Of a DNA stretch of 13,066 nucleotides, positions 1 to 7,693 are shown one piece after another. Where the stretch lies: contig CAJWCX010000010.1 in the NCBI GenBank assembly GCA_913031405.1, positions 1 to 13,066 of the forward strand. Reading direction: 5' to 3'. The number at the start of each line of letters is the position of its first letter. The stretch's first letter is position 1. A program made the translations under genes and the position numbers. Below the pieces are notes generated by a model, which saw only the letters and a list, made by a program, of their open reading frames with translations, did not search any database and was not told the DNA's origin. This stretch comes from an uncultured Flavobacteriales bacterium. GTDB lineage: Bacteria > Bacteroidota > Bacteroidia > Flavobacteriales_D > Crocinitomicaceae.

Positions 1-2640
1 GGCCTCAGATTTAATTGTTTCAGTTAAGGAAGGGTTCTCTAAAACAAATACTGCATACTCCTTACTCTGTTGATAATTCTCTAAGAAAAATGCACTTCTC
101 ATAATACCGAGTCTCGCTGCATTTATTGAGGCTGGTGTGCTACCCAATTGTTCCAAAACTTGATAATACTCTAGTGCTCGGGAATAACTTTTCAAATGAT
201 AGTAATAATAAGAAACTCTTGACGCAGCGTATTCTTTATATCTTCCTGAGGGTGATTTTATCACGCTCTCAAAACGAGGAATAGCACTCAGTGTATCATT
301 CAATTGTAAATAGGAGTCACCCAAATAATAATAAGCATCACCAATGTGTTTTCCCGATTGCATAAAATTATCCACATAAACGCTAAACTTTTCTACTGCT
401 TGCTCATAGTTGGTATCCAGGTATGCCTGAAGTGCAGGCCCGTAAAACAAGTTTTCTTTTTCGTCATCAGAATAATCAATACAAGAATAGCGTTCTACGA
501 CATCCGCGGCCTTGGTGGGTTTGTTTTGTGCTGTATAGATATCTAATAATCCCTTCGCCGCAACCTCACAAACATCTGTTTCATTTTCATGCTCTGTTAG
601 AATTTTTAAATATGCCGTTTCTGCTTTGACATATTCCCACTTTTTCAAATAGGAATTGGCCACTCCAATTTGAGCCTCAATCACAAACGGAGAGTTGGGG
701 TAATCCAAAAGAAAACGCTCATAGTAGGATAAGGCATCATCATCTTTTCCAATAGAGGAGTATGTTTTGGCCAACTCATAGGTGGCATTCATCACATATT
801 TGGAATTTGAATAGTCAATCAATATGGTATTCAAATACTTGATTTTATCTTCTGTTTTTCCACTATAACCACAAGTTTTTGCCATATAGTACAGTGCTTT
901 ATCATTCAATAATGAATTATATGACAACGCCTTTTCATAAAACTCAAGAGCCAATGTGTTTTCTTTTTCTACATAAAACAAATCTGCCACCCTAAAGCAA
1001 GCGTCAACAAGCTTTCTTTCATCTTTCGGGTTAGATTGGATAAAAATCCGGAAATTTTCAGACGCCCTGTTCAGCTCATCACGCTCCTTGTATGCATAGG
1101 CCATATTGTAATACGCATCTATTTTTTGAGGAATCGAATTTGACGCCGGGGAAGAAATAAAATCTCTGTAAAAGCTTATGGATTCTCTGTATTTTTTCAT
1201 TCTATAATATGCGTCAGCAATCCAATATTTAGAAAGGGCCGCAAGCTGAGGATCAATTTGATATTTAGAAACAGCCGTAAATGCCTTGATGCTCGAGTTG
1301 AATTTTCTTTTTAATAAAAGTTCAACACCATGATTAAAGGACAAGGTCTGATAAACACGCTTTAAACGAACATCTAGATGCGGTAACTTATCGAGAGATT
1401 CGATTGCTTTTTTATAGTTACTTGTTGATGAATATACATTAATGAGGTATTGATATACGTCGTCTTTTCGAGATGAATTCGGATACCTTTCCAAGTAGTT
1501 TTCAAAGGCACGTACAGACTCATCATATGGATTAATGTCTATTTCGAATGATATTACTGCAAAATTATAGAGAGCATCTTCTTTGATCTTTGGAATGGAT
1601 GACATTTCTGAAGCACTTTCAAAGGCACTTCTTGCCGGTAACAGTTTATCACCAAATAGGTAACTCTCGGCTATTTGATACATAGATATTTGACCCAAAC
1701 TATCATCCACGCGAGCCACCTGATCCAAAAAATAAATCGCATTATCGTACTCCTTCAAGCTAAAATAGGAGAAGCCGAGCTCATAAGAATCCTCCCGACT
1801 GATCTTGGACTTTCGCGCATATTTCATTAAATAATCAACGGCCTCTTGATATTGACCCTTTTTGTAATACGCATGACCAATGATGTGATTGACATCCGCT
1901 TCGTGATTGACTAATTTACACGCCAACACTTTTGGCGCATAGGAAATAACCTTGTCATAGTTTTCTTGTCCATGATAAATTTGAACCACATAATAAGGAA
2001 CAATACCACAATAGTTGACGTTTTTTTCTAAATCTAAAAATTGTTCAAGTGCCAATTGATAAGAACCTCTTTCGTAACAAAGGTGAGCAAAAAAGTACTT
2101 GCTTGGCGCAGCGTATTGTGACTTACCACTAATATTTTCTCTAAAAGTCTTGATGGCCAATTCCCTGTTCTCATTTTGAAGCGCACAATATCCCAGCTTA
2201 AAATGATATTCCTCACGGAAGCTAGAATCTAAATCAGAAGCACTGATTTTTTCAAACCAAAGCTGAGCCTCATCATAAGTCTCGTCGTGAAAAAAATACC
2301 TTCCTATTTTAAAGCTAATGAGATTTCGGTGAATGTTCTCAGGATACAACTTATTGTATTCCATAAGCAATGGAATGGCATCACTGTTATAAAGTTCTAA
2401 TGCTGATAAACCCTCATAATACAATGCCTTTTGATATAGTGGGTCATTAGGGTTGATACAAGAATTTACAAAATCCCTAAATTCCTTTTTTGCAGCACCA
2501 TATTGAAGGTGGGAATAAAGCTCTTCAGCTTTAAAATAAGACTCATATATACTATTATGCTTTTCAGTTCTCTGAGAAAAAGCAGAGATTGACGTTATTA
2601 AAACACCGATGAAGAATAGATAAAGACATTTATTGCGCAC
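1..2640 (-). CDS. Exported tetratricopeptide-repeat protein, 3' end outside window
   Basis: I read an uninterrupted minus-strand frame of 880 codons from a GTG at 2640 to the left edge, where it is still open. The first residues (MRNKCLYLFFIGVLITSISA, then FSQ) form a clear signal peptide. There is no in-frame ATG near it, and a stop codon lies 12 bases upstream, so GTG is the start. The rest is a helical array of TPR-like units, for example residues about 261-330 (two units around KKGQYQEAVDYL and LKEYDNAIYFLDQV), about 563-590 (ALEFYEKAL) and about 635-655 (YYERFLLDYPNSP, as in YbgF/BamD-type repeats). It is probably a periplasmic or outer-membrane-associated scaffold. TPR arrays bind other proteins, but no partner is identifiable here. 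It diverges from ftsE. The exact family is not recognised. Confidence 0.9.
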   Translation of the reverse strand, partial: MRNKCLYLFFIGVLITSISAFSQRTEKHNSIYESYFKAEELYSHLQYGAAKKEFRDFVNSCINPNDPLYQKALYYEGLSALELYNSDAIPLLMEYNKLYPENIHRNLISFKIGRYFFHDETYDEAQLWFEKISASDLDSSFREEYHFKLGYCALQNENRELAIKTFRENISGKSQYAAPSKYFFAHLCYERGSYQLALEQFLDLEKNVNYCGIVPYYVVQIYHGQENYDKVISYAPKVLACKLVNHEADVNHIIGHAYYKKGQYQEAVDYLMKYARKSKISREDSYELGFSYFSLKEYDNAIYFLDQVARVDDSLGQISMYQIAESYLFGDKLLPARSAFESASEMSSIPKIKEDALYNFAVISFEIDINPYDESVRAFENYLERYPNSSRKDDVYQYLINVYSSTSNYKKAIESLDKLPHLDVRLKRVYQTLSFNHGVELLLKRKFNSSIKAFTAVSKYQIDPQLAALSKYWIADAYYRMKKYRESISFYRDFISSPASNSIPQKIDAYYNMAYAYKERDELNRASENFRIFIQSNPKDERKLVDACFRVADLFYVEKENTLALEFYEKALSYNSLLNDKALYYMAKTCGYSGKTEDKIKYLNTILIDYSNSKYVMNATYELAKTYSSIGKDDDALSYYERFLLDYPNSPFVIEAQIGVANSYLKKWEYVKAETAYLKILTEHENETDVCEVAAKGLLDIYTAQNKPTKAADVVERYSCIDYSDDEKENLFYGPALQAYLDTNYEQAVEKFSVYVDNFMQSGKHIGDAYYYLGDSYLQLNDTLSAIPRFESVIKSPSGRYKEYAASRVSYYYYHLKSYSRALEYYQVLEQLGSTPASINAARLGIMRSAFFLENYQQSKEYAVFVLENPSLTETIKSEA

Positions 2641-2644
2641 CTGA

Positions 2645-2652
2645 CAAATTTA
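2645..2652 (-). promoter_or_regulatory. Possible -7 box for the TPR gene
   Basis: The minus strand reads TAAATTTG, a full match to the Bacteroidota -7 consensus TAnnTTTG. It ends only 4 bases before the GTG start, so a transcript from it would be leaderless or nearly so. No TTG is seen at the usual 19-21 base distance upstream, so the call rests on the -7 box alone. Confidence 0.4.
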
Positions 2653-2778
2653 AACGGTCAAACAAAAGGTGCCATTTAAAGCAACAAAAGTTTTAAACCT
2701 AATGATGTTAAGATAAAAACAGGAATCGTCTCTATTTAGAGCTAGGATTCTGCAAATTTGTATAAATACATAATACTC

Positions 2779-3462
2779 ATGTCACAAGTTGTTACCCTCA
2801 AAAAAGCACAAATTTATCAGAAAGGCACAAAAGTTCTTGCTGATGTTGATTTCGAAATTGAGGAGTCTCAATTCGTTTATTTGATTGGAAAGACGGGTAG
2901 TGGCAAAAGTAGTTTGCTAAAGACCATTTATGGAGAACTTAAACTCACTGAAGGACTCGGAAAAGTCGACACGTATGATTTGATTGAACTAAAATCAAAG
3001 CAAATCCCCTATTTGAGGCGGAGCATAGGAATTGTTTTTCAAGATTTTCAATTGCTCATGGATCGTAATGTATTACGGAATTTATACTTTGTATTAGAGG
3101 CAACCGGATGGAAAAAGAAGCAAGAAATCCACGACAGGTCAATGGAATGCCTCAAACTAGTTGGCATGGAAGATTTTGGCTCTAAAATGCCTCATGAACT
3201 TTCCGGAGGAGAACAGCAAAGAGTTTCAATTGGACGAGCTCTTCTCAATAAACCAAGATTGATTCTCGCTGATGAACCGACAGGAAACCTTGACCCTGAA
3301 ACATCTGAGGAAATCATGCGATTGTTGATCGCGATTGCAAAAGAGGAAAATACAGCTATATTAATGGCTACTCACGACATGCATATTGTAAATAAGTTTC
3401 CTGGTAAAATAGTTACCGTAAAGGATGGCAGAGTTCTTAATACTCCAGCTCACCAGATATAG
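2779..3462 (+). CDS. ftsE: FtsE-like cell-division ABC transporter ATP-binding protein
   Basis: This 227-residue ABC ATPase has every hallmark: Walker A GKTGSGKS (37-44), Q-loop Q88 in VFQDFQLL, signature LSGGEQQR (141-148), Walker B LILADEP (161-167) and switch H199. The single-domain length, the FQD(F/Y)QLL and DEPTGNLDP wording, and the short C-terminus fit FtsE. FtsE pairs with the membrane protein FtsX to control peptidoglycan hydrolysis at division. No FtsX is encoded nearby, so the partner must lie elsewhere. A related LolD/MacB-type ATPase is the main alternative. I chose ATG 2779 over an upstream TTG at 2758 because MSQVVTLKKA is the natural ABC N-terminus. A weak -7-like CAAATTTG lies at 2753-2760. 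The last 26 bases overlap convergent ansA. Confidence 0.85.
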   Translation: MSQVVTLKKAQIYQKGTKVLADVDFEIEESQFVYLIGKTGSGKSSLLKTIYGELKLTEGLGKVDTYDLIELKSKQIPYLRRSIGIVFQDFQLLMDRNVLRNLYFVLEATGWKKKQEIHDRSMECLKLVGMEDFGSKMPHELSGGEQQRVSIGRALLNKPRLILADEPTGNLDPETSEEIMRLLIAIAKEENTAILMATHDMHIVNKFPGKIVTVKDGRVLNTPAHQI

Positions 3463-4459
3463 ATGTTGAAAGAAGTTCTTTGATCTCGGATTTGTCCTTA
3501 TAGTTTCCTAAAAGAAACATCAACTTGGTCATTGCAGCCTCAGTTGTCATGTCTCGTCCACTGACAACACCTACGTGATTAAAAAACGCACTTGTCCTAT
3601 AAGCTCCTTGTTTCACTTCGCCAGAAATACACTGCGTCACATTTAGAATGATTCCTCCCGAATCAATAAATGTAGAAATTAAGACTTGCATTTTTTCAAT
3701 GGTTGGCGCATTACCTGAGCCATAGGTTTCAATGACGATAGCCTCCACTCTTTTCACATCAAAAATCTCGGCATACATCTCAATATCAAAACCTGGGTAT
3801 AATTTGATTAATGCCACTTTAGTAGAAATTCCTTTTAAAAAAGAAGGGTTTTCATTTTTAGATCTCAATAAGGATTTCCAACGGTATTTAATGTTGACTC
3901 CTGCTGTAGCAATTTCGGGATAGTTAGGAGACTGGAAAGCTTCAAATTGATTTGAACTCACCTTTGAGCTGCGATTTCCTCGGTACAAAGAATACTCGAA
4001 ATAAACCGCCACTTCCTGAACAATCGATTCACCATTTGAATCTTTTTCTGCAGCAATTTCTATGGCTGTAATCAGATTCTCTTTACCATCCGTCCGAATG
4101 ACGCCAATGGGTAGCTGAGACCCCGTAAAAATAATAGGTTTATTGAGATCCTGAATCATAAAACTAAGAGCCGATGCCGCATAAGACATGGTATCCGTGC
4201 CGTGCAAAACTACAAAGCCATCAAAATACTTATACTCCTTCTCGATGACATTAGAGATTTCTATCCAATCTTTTGGTCCCATTTCAGATGAATCCATAGG
4301 ATCACTAAAGCTCAAAGTAGTTATATCAACCTGAAGCCTTTTCAATTCAGGAATATATTCATAAACACTGTTAAAATCCACACTTCCAAGATGACCTGAT
4401 TCTGGATCTCTAATCATTCCAATCGTTCCTCCCGTATACAATACTAAAACCTTACTCAT
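3437..4459 (-). CDS. ansA: Type I L-asparaginase
   Basis: The protein has 340 residues, the usual length for a cytosolic type I asparaginase, which converts L-asparagine to L-aspartate and ammonia. Visible active-site motifs are TGGTIG (9-14, nucleophile T12), DSSEM (56-60, substrate-binding serine) and HGTDT (86-90, with the second catalytic threonine and the aspartate). FTGSQLPIG (111-119) is also typical of the family. There is no signal peptide, so it should act in the cytoplasm. It is the last gene of the galE-barrel-tatD-ansA unit and starts 4 bases after the tatD stop codon. Its final codons overlap the end of convergent ftsE by 26 bases, with no terminator visible between the two genes. 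Confidence 0.95.
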   Translation of the reverse strand: MSKVLVLYTGGTIGMIRDPESGHLGSVDFNSVYEYIPELKRLQVDITTLSFSDPMDSSEMGPKDWIEISNVIEKEYKYFDGFVVLHGTDTMSYAASALSFMIQDLNKPIIFTGSQLPIGVIRTDGKENLITAIEIAAEKDSNGESIVQEVAVYFEYSLYRGNRSSKVSSNQFEAFQSPNYPEIATAGVNIKYRWKSLLRSKNENPSFLKGISTKVALIKLYPGFDIEMYAEIFDVKRVEAIVIETYGSGNAPTIEKMQVLISTFIDSGGIILNVTQCISGEVKQGAYRTSAFFNHVGVVSGRDMTTEAAMTKLMFLLGNYKDKSEIKELLSTSISGELEY

Positions 4460-4463
4460 AATC

Positions 4464-5237
4464 TCAATGTTTTATATTAAAAAGCAACTTTGCATTCTGT
4501 GACGTCTTATCAATAATGTGACCCTCTGAACATTCATAGATCTCCGCTAATTTCCCAACAACATATTTTACATAAGAACTTTCATTTCTCTTTCCTCTGA
4601 ATGGTCTCGGTGAAAGATAAGGCGCATCCGTTTCAATAATAACATGACTTAAATCAATACCCTTTAGAATAGAGGGTAGCTCCGATTTTTTATAGGTCAC
4701 TGTTCCTCCAATGCCTAATTTAAAACCTCCATAGGACAAAATATGAGAGGCATCTTCTTGATTTCCCGAAAAACAATGAAACACACCAGTTAAACGATCA
4801 TCGTTTTCCTCGTCCAAAACATTCAAAAGTTCGCAGTAAGATTCTCTAGCATGAATGACTATTGGTAAACAAAGCTCCTTTGCCCATTTCACCTGCATGC
4901 GGAAAGCTTTTATTTGCTGTTCCAAAAAGGTTTTGTCCCAATAAAGATCAATGCCTATTTCTCCAACGGCGATATACTCATTTTTTGATTCAAAAAGTTC
5001 TTTTTTTACTTGTTGAAGCAAAAGCTCAAAAGAACCGTCTACACCACATGGATGAAGGCCCATCATCGGCAAACACTTTTCATACTTCGCAGAAACCTCC
5101 AACATCGGTCCCATCGATTCTAGATCAATGTTAGGCATCAAAATATACTCTAAGCCTTCTGAAAAGGCACGCTCAATAACCTCATCTCTATCATCGTCAA
5201 ATTTTGAACTGTAAATATGTGCATGCGTATCAATCAT
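4464..5237 (-). CDS. tatD: TatD-family metal-dependent hydrolase (DNase)
   Basis: The 257-residue protein matches the TatD family in length and shows the full metal-binding set of the amidohydrolase barrel: DTHAH (3-7, giving H5 and H7), GEIGID (92-97, giving E93), IHAR (128-131, giving H129), FHCFSG (153-158, giving H154) and ETDAPYLSP (202-210, giving D204). Family members are 3'-5' exonucleases or related phosphoesterases acting on DNA or RNA in the cytoplasm, with proposed roles in DNA repair. The exact substrate here cannot be read from sequence. The ATG follows the barrel-protein stop codon by 3 bases, with a TAGGAG that could serve as a ribosome binding site. ansA follows after 4 bases. 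Pairing of tatD with ansA is, from memory, common in this phylum. Confidence 0.93.
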   Translation of the reverse strand: MIDTHAHIYSSKFDDDRDEVIERAFSEGLEYILMPNIDLESMGPMLEVSAKYEKCLPMMGLHPCGVDGSFELLLQQVKKELFESKNEYIAVGEIGIDLYWDKTFLEQQIKAFRMQVKWAKELCLPIVIHARESYCELLNVLDEENDDRLTGVFHCFSGNQEDASHILSYGGFKLGIGGTVTYKKSELPSILKGIDLSHVIIETDAPYLSPRPFRGKRNESSYVKYVVGKLAEIYECSEGHIIDKTSQNAKLLFNIKH

Positions 5238-5240
5238 CTC

Positions 5241-5963
5241 CTAAAATAAAGAAAGGCTGAGACCCAGCTGAAATGGATACAAGCGAACGCTTTGTTCGGA
5301 TGGAAATAGCTTCATTGGATGAAATATCCCGATCAATGACCAATTGCGAATACCACATCTGAAATATACAGAGGTGAAAAACCACCTCATATCCTTAAGT
5401 TTCTGATTGTAGAATTTTTCCTGACCATTTTCCCAAAATTTTGTTTTTGAAAATAAGAACGGTTGAATGCCTAATCTAGAACCAATTATGAACTTAAAAT
5501 GTTTCCAACCCAAAGATTTAAAGCGTAACTCTAAAGGAACATAAAACTGATGTATGGTCATCTTTGAAAAAATCAAGCTGTCCTGTTCTCCCAAAGATTG
5601 GGCAGAAACAATTTGATCTTGATTATTAATAAAAACAGGGTCTAAAGTGTGATTCAAATAAGAATACCCAAGACCAATGCCAATGGTAGTTCTTGGAGCG
5701 GAATGAAATTGAATGTCTTTGTTCATACTAAAATGATATCCTATCGAATTCCATTTATTCTGAAACGATCTAAGGTCGCCAATCCAGTCGTTGTAGGTCA
5801 CGTCAATAATACATCGATCATATTTTCTATAGTCCGCATCCTGAAGTGGACCCTTACCGTTCACAAACCAGAGTAAACCAGGCCTATTTCTTGAAACCAG
5901 GTTGGGGTCCTTTTGAGCGTAAAAAGTCAACGGAATAACAAAGAAAAGAATCAATTGCTTCAT
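5241..5963 (-). CDS. Small outer-membrane beta-barrel protein
   Basis: The protein has 240 residues. Residues 1-17 (MKQLILFFVIPLTFYAQ) are a signal peptide. The remainder alternates hydrophobic and polar residues in short stretches such as TTIGIGLGYSYL, FYVPLELRF and FKFIIGSRLGI, and it ends in LGLSLSLF with a terminal phenylalanine. This pattern is expected for an eight-stranded or similar outer-membrane barrel. It resembles the PorT/OMP_b-brl_2 group of Bacteroidota, but I cannot assign a specific ligand or function. Its ATG overlaps the galE stop codon as ATGA, so translation is probably coupled, and tatD starts 3 bases after its stop. That an envelope protein sits among three cytoplasmic enzymes may only reflect co-transcription. 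Confidence 0.8.
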   Translation of the reverse strand: MKQLILFFVIPLTFYAQKDPNLVSRNRPGLLWFVNGKGPLQDADYRKYDRCIIDVTYNDWIGDLRSFQNKWNSIGYHFSMNKDIQFHSAPRTTIGIGLGYSYLNHTLDPVFINNQDQIVSAQSLGEQDSLIFSKMTIHQFYVPLELRFKSLGWKHFKFIIGSRLGIQPFLFSKTKFWENGQEKFYNQKLKDMRWFFTSVYFRCGIRNWSLIGIFHPMKLFPSEQSVRLYPFQLGLSLSLF

Positions 5964-6985
5964 TTTATGTTTCTAATAGATTTTTCCCAATTCCAAGCAT
6001 CTCTGACGGCATCACGAGTATCATTTTTAGAAGTCCAACCCAATAAAGATTTTGCATAATTCACGTTCGCAAATATTTCAATCACATCACCTGGTCTTTC
6101 AGGACCAAAAGAAAACTTTAGATCAATCTTATTTTCGTCTTTAAAAGTGTTCACCAATTCAAGTACACTGGTTCCCGTTCCCGTTCCGATATTTACTGTT
6201 TCACGACAGCCCTTTTGTTGTAGTAATAAATAATCTATGGCTTTTACATGTGCCTCCGCAAGGTCAACTACGTGTATATAGTCCCGGACACAAGTCCCAT
6301 CAATAGTTGGATAATTGTTTCCAAAAATCACCAGTTCTTTATGAATTCCTGCTGCCGTTTGAGTAATAAAGGGCACGAGATTATTGGGTTTTCCAATGGG
6401 TAGTTCTCCGATGAGACCTGATGGGTGCGCTCCAATGGGATTGAAATATCTTAGATTCATCAATCTAAGCTCTTTTTGTGCAAGAAAAGCATCACGAATG
6501 ATTTGTTCTCCCAACCACTTCGTATAGCCATACGGAGAAGTAGGTATAGACCTTGGGGTTTGTTCGTTAACCTCTTTTAGCCCTTGAGGCTCGCCATAAA
6601 CGGTACAAGAGGACGAAAATACAAAGGGTATATTCCCCATTTCGCAAATGGGTTTCAATATAGAAAGCAAACCGGAAATGTTATTTGAATAATACTTTAA
6701 AGGTTTCTCAACAGATTCTCCAACTGCTTTATAAGCCGCAAAATGAATAACTCCAGACAACTTATGGTTTTGAAATATTTCGTTGACCAAATCCTCATCA
6801 CAAACATCTCCCAAAATGACCTCGGGTGCCTTTCCTGTAATTTGTTTAATTCTTCCAATCACAGACACTTCTGAATTTCGGTAATCATCTAAAATGAGAG
6901 GTTCGTAACCAGAACGAAACAACTCCACAACAGTATGAGAACCGATATAACCCGCCCCACCTGTTACCAAGACCTTCTTTACCAT
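5960..6985 (-). CDS. galE: UDP-glucose 4-epimerase
   Basis: This 341-residue extended short-chain dehydrogenase interconverts UDP-glucose and UDP-galactose using bound NAD, supplying galactose units for surface polysaccharide and feeding the Leloir pathway. Seen directly are the Rossmann NAD motif TGGAGYIGSH (8-17), DD at 33-34 for NAD ribose contact, HFAAYKAVGES (81-91), SSSCTVYG (124-131, with S126 at the catalytic serine position), YGYTK (152-156, catalytic Y152 and K156) and NLRYFNPIGAHPSG (177-190). The length and motifs fit true GalE rather than a dTDP-sugar dehydratase. It is the first gene of the four-gene minus-strand unit, and its TGA overlaps the next ATG. A -7 box lies 4 bases upstream of the start. 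Confidence 0.95.
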   Translation of the reverse strand: MVKKVLVTGGAGYIGSHTVVELFRSGYEPLILDDYRNSEVSVIGRIKQITGKAPEVILGDVCDEDLVNEIFQNHKLSGVIHFAAYKAVGESVEKPLKYYSNNISGLLSILKPICEMGNIPFVFSSSCTVYGEPQGLKEVNEQTPRSIPTSPYGYTKWLGEQIIRDAFLAQKELRLMNLRYFNPIGAHPSGLIGELPIGKPNNLVPFITQTAAGIHKELVIFGNNYPTIDGTCVRDYIHVVDLAEAHVKAIDYLLLQQKGCRETVNIGTGTGTSVLELVNTFKDENKIDLKFSFGPERPGDVIEIFANVNYAKSLLGWTSKNDTRDAVRDAWNWEKSIRNIK

Positions 6986-6989
6986 GTTT

Positions 6990-6997
6990 CAAAGGTA
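6990..6997 (-). promoter_or_regulatory. Possible -7 box for the galE operon
   Basis: The minus strand reads TACCTTTG, matching TAnnTTTG exactly, and it ends 4 bases before the galE ATG. No matching TTG is found about 20 bases upstream. The placement implies a leaderless or very short-leader transcript. The box lies inside the possible spacer of a weaker plus-strand signal, TATTTTTA at 7010-7017. Confidence 0.45.
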
Positions 6998-7021
6998 GAG
7001 AAATTCAGTTATTTTTATGGT

Positions 7022-7153
7022 GTGAAAGAAAATGAATTTGATTTTAAATCAAGGCTTCCTCAAAAGGTATCAAGACTCATATTGATTCGATTGATTATGT
7101 ACACCTTAATCGTAATAGGTGTTTTAATCTTTCTTTACAAAAACTATTTTTAA
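7022..7153 (+). CDS. Possible small single-pass membrane protein, 43 residues
   Basis: A plus-strand frame begins at GTG 7022 and ends with TAA at 7151-7153. The protein has a charged, soluble N-terminal half (KENEFDFKSRLPQKVSR) followed by a hydrophobic segment of about 20 residues (MYTLIVIGVLIFLYK). By the positive-inside rule this gives a cytoplasmic N-terminus with one membrane span. The frame is open further upstream to 6935, but that would overlap the galE coding start, so GTG 7022 is more likely. The DUF2141 gene begins 11 bases after its stop, suggesting co-transcription. I do not recognise the family. It could also be a chance frame in a leader, so confidence is modest. Confidence 0.45.
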   Translation: MKENEFDFKSRLPQKVSRLILIRLIMYTLIVIGVLIFLYKNYF

Positions 7154-7164
7154 TACTTCATAAA

Positions 7165-7566
7165 ATGATAAACCTTCTTTTATACCTCGCTTTTTTTTGT
7201 GGCGCATCCTCTGATTTAACGGTAAATATATCTGGAATAGAGTCTATAAAAGGTTCAGTTTATATTGCTGTTTTTACGGACAGGGATAGCTTTCCTGTTT
7301 TTGGAAAACAATGGCGCGGCGAAAGTATTTCCGTGACAGAAAAGTCGATGTCCTATACCTTCAAAAATATTCTGCATGGCACCTATGCAATTGCTGTTTT
7401 TCACGATGAAAACGATAATGGGGTCATGGATAAAAACGCACTGGGTATACCTCTTGAACCCTATGGGTTTTCACAGAATGCACGTGCGAGATTTAGTGCA
7501 CCTCCCTTTAAAGACGCTCAGTTCGAATTGAAAGGAAAAAAATCAATTCATATTTCCATCCATTAA
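7165..7566 (+). CDS. DUF2141 family exported protein
   Basis: The 133-residue protein starts with a short hydrophobic signal sequence (MINLLLYLAFFCGASS) and continues as a predicted beta-sandwich. The block HDENDNGVMDKN (80-91) followed by ALGIPLEPYGFSQNARARF (92-110) is characteristic of DUF2141 (PF09912), common in Bacteroidota and Proteobacteria. The DxNxDG-like spacing D81, N83, N85, D89 resembles a calcium-binding loop, but calcium binding is only an inference. The function of the family is unknown. The protein should be periplasmic or surface exposed. It lies 11 bases downstream of the small membrane-protein frame. No strong ribosome binding site is visible, which is normal for this group. 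A dyad follows just after the stop codon. Confidence 0.88.
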   Translation: MINLLLYLAFFCGASSDLTVNISGIESIKGSVYIAVFTDRDSFPVFGKQWRGESISVTEKSMSYTFKNILHGTYAIAVFHDENDNGVMDKNALGIPLEPYGFSQNARARFSAPPFKDAQFELKGKKSIHISIH

Positions 7567-7572
7567 ATTTAT

Positions 7573-7588
7573 TTGAACTACAGTTCAA
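7573..7588. repeat. Inverted repeat, possible operator
   Basis: TTGAACT and AGTTCAA form perfect 7-base arms around a 2-base centre (AC). The centre is too short for an RNA hairpin loop and no T run follows, so a protein-binding dyad is likelier than a terminator. It lies 6 bases after the DUF2141 stop codon and about 75 bases upstream of the lipoprotein promoter. Confidence 0.45.
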
Positions 7589-7609
7589 TACACTTTTTAA
7601 AAACTATTT

Positions 7610-7642
7610 CGTATTTCAATCTACGCGCAAGTACGTATTTCA
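7610..7642. repeat. Two direct copies of a 9-base word
   Basis: CGTATTTCA occurs at 7610-7618 and again at 7634-7642, 24 bases start to start, which is a little over two helical turns. Both copies lie just upstream of the lipoprotein promoter and may be regulator sites. In AT-rich DNA a chance repeat is possible. Confidence 0.35.
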
Positions 7643-7662
7643 CTCAAATAAAGCTTGGTAAG

Positions 7663-7693
7663 TTGAGAATTTTTACGAGTCGAATTACATTTG
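7663..7693 (+). promoter_or_regulatory. Bacteroidota-type promoter for the small lipoprotein
   Basis: TTG at 7663-7665 is followed after 20 bases by TACATTTG at 7686-7693. This matches the Bacteroidota -33/-7 pattern (TTG or TTTG, 19-20 bases, TAnnTTTG). Transcription would begin a few bases downstream, leaving a short leader before ATG 7712. It is the clearest promoter in the window. Confidence 0.65.

Noticed and set aside
346..629. Two short plus-strand frames of 66 and 68 codons
   Set aside because: They lie antisense within the 880-codon TPR frame, overlap each other, and show no recognisable domain or start signal.
2034..2216. Minus-strand frame of 60 codons
   Set aside because: It is in a different frame on the same strand as the TPR gene, which is continuous through this stretch.
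4862..5134. Plus-strand frame of 90 codons
   Set aside because: It is antisense to tatD, whose metal-binding motifs fix the real frame here.
6935..7021. Extension of the small membrane-protein frame upstream to 6935
   Set aside because: It would overlap the galE coding start antisense and adds residues that look like translated noise.
7573..7588. The dyad as a transcription terminator of the DUF2141 gene
   Set aside because: The centre is 2 bases, too short for a hairpin loop, and no T tract follows on either strand.
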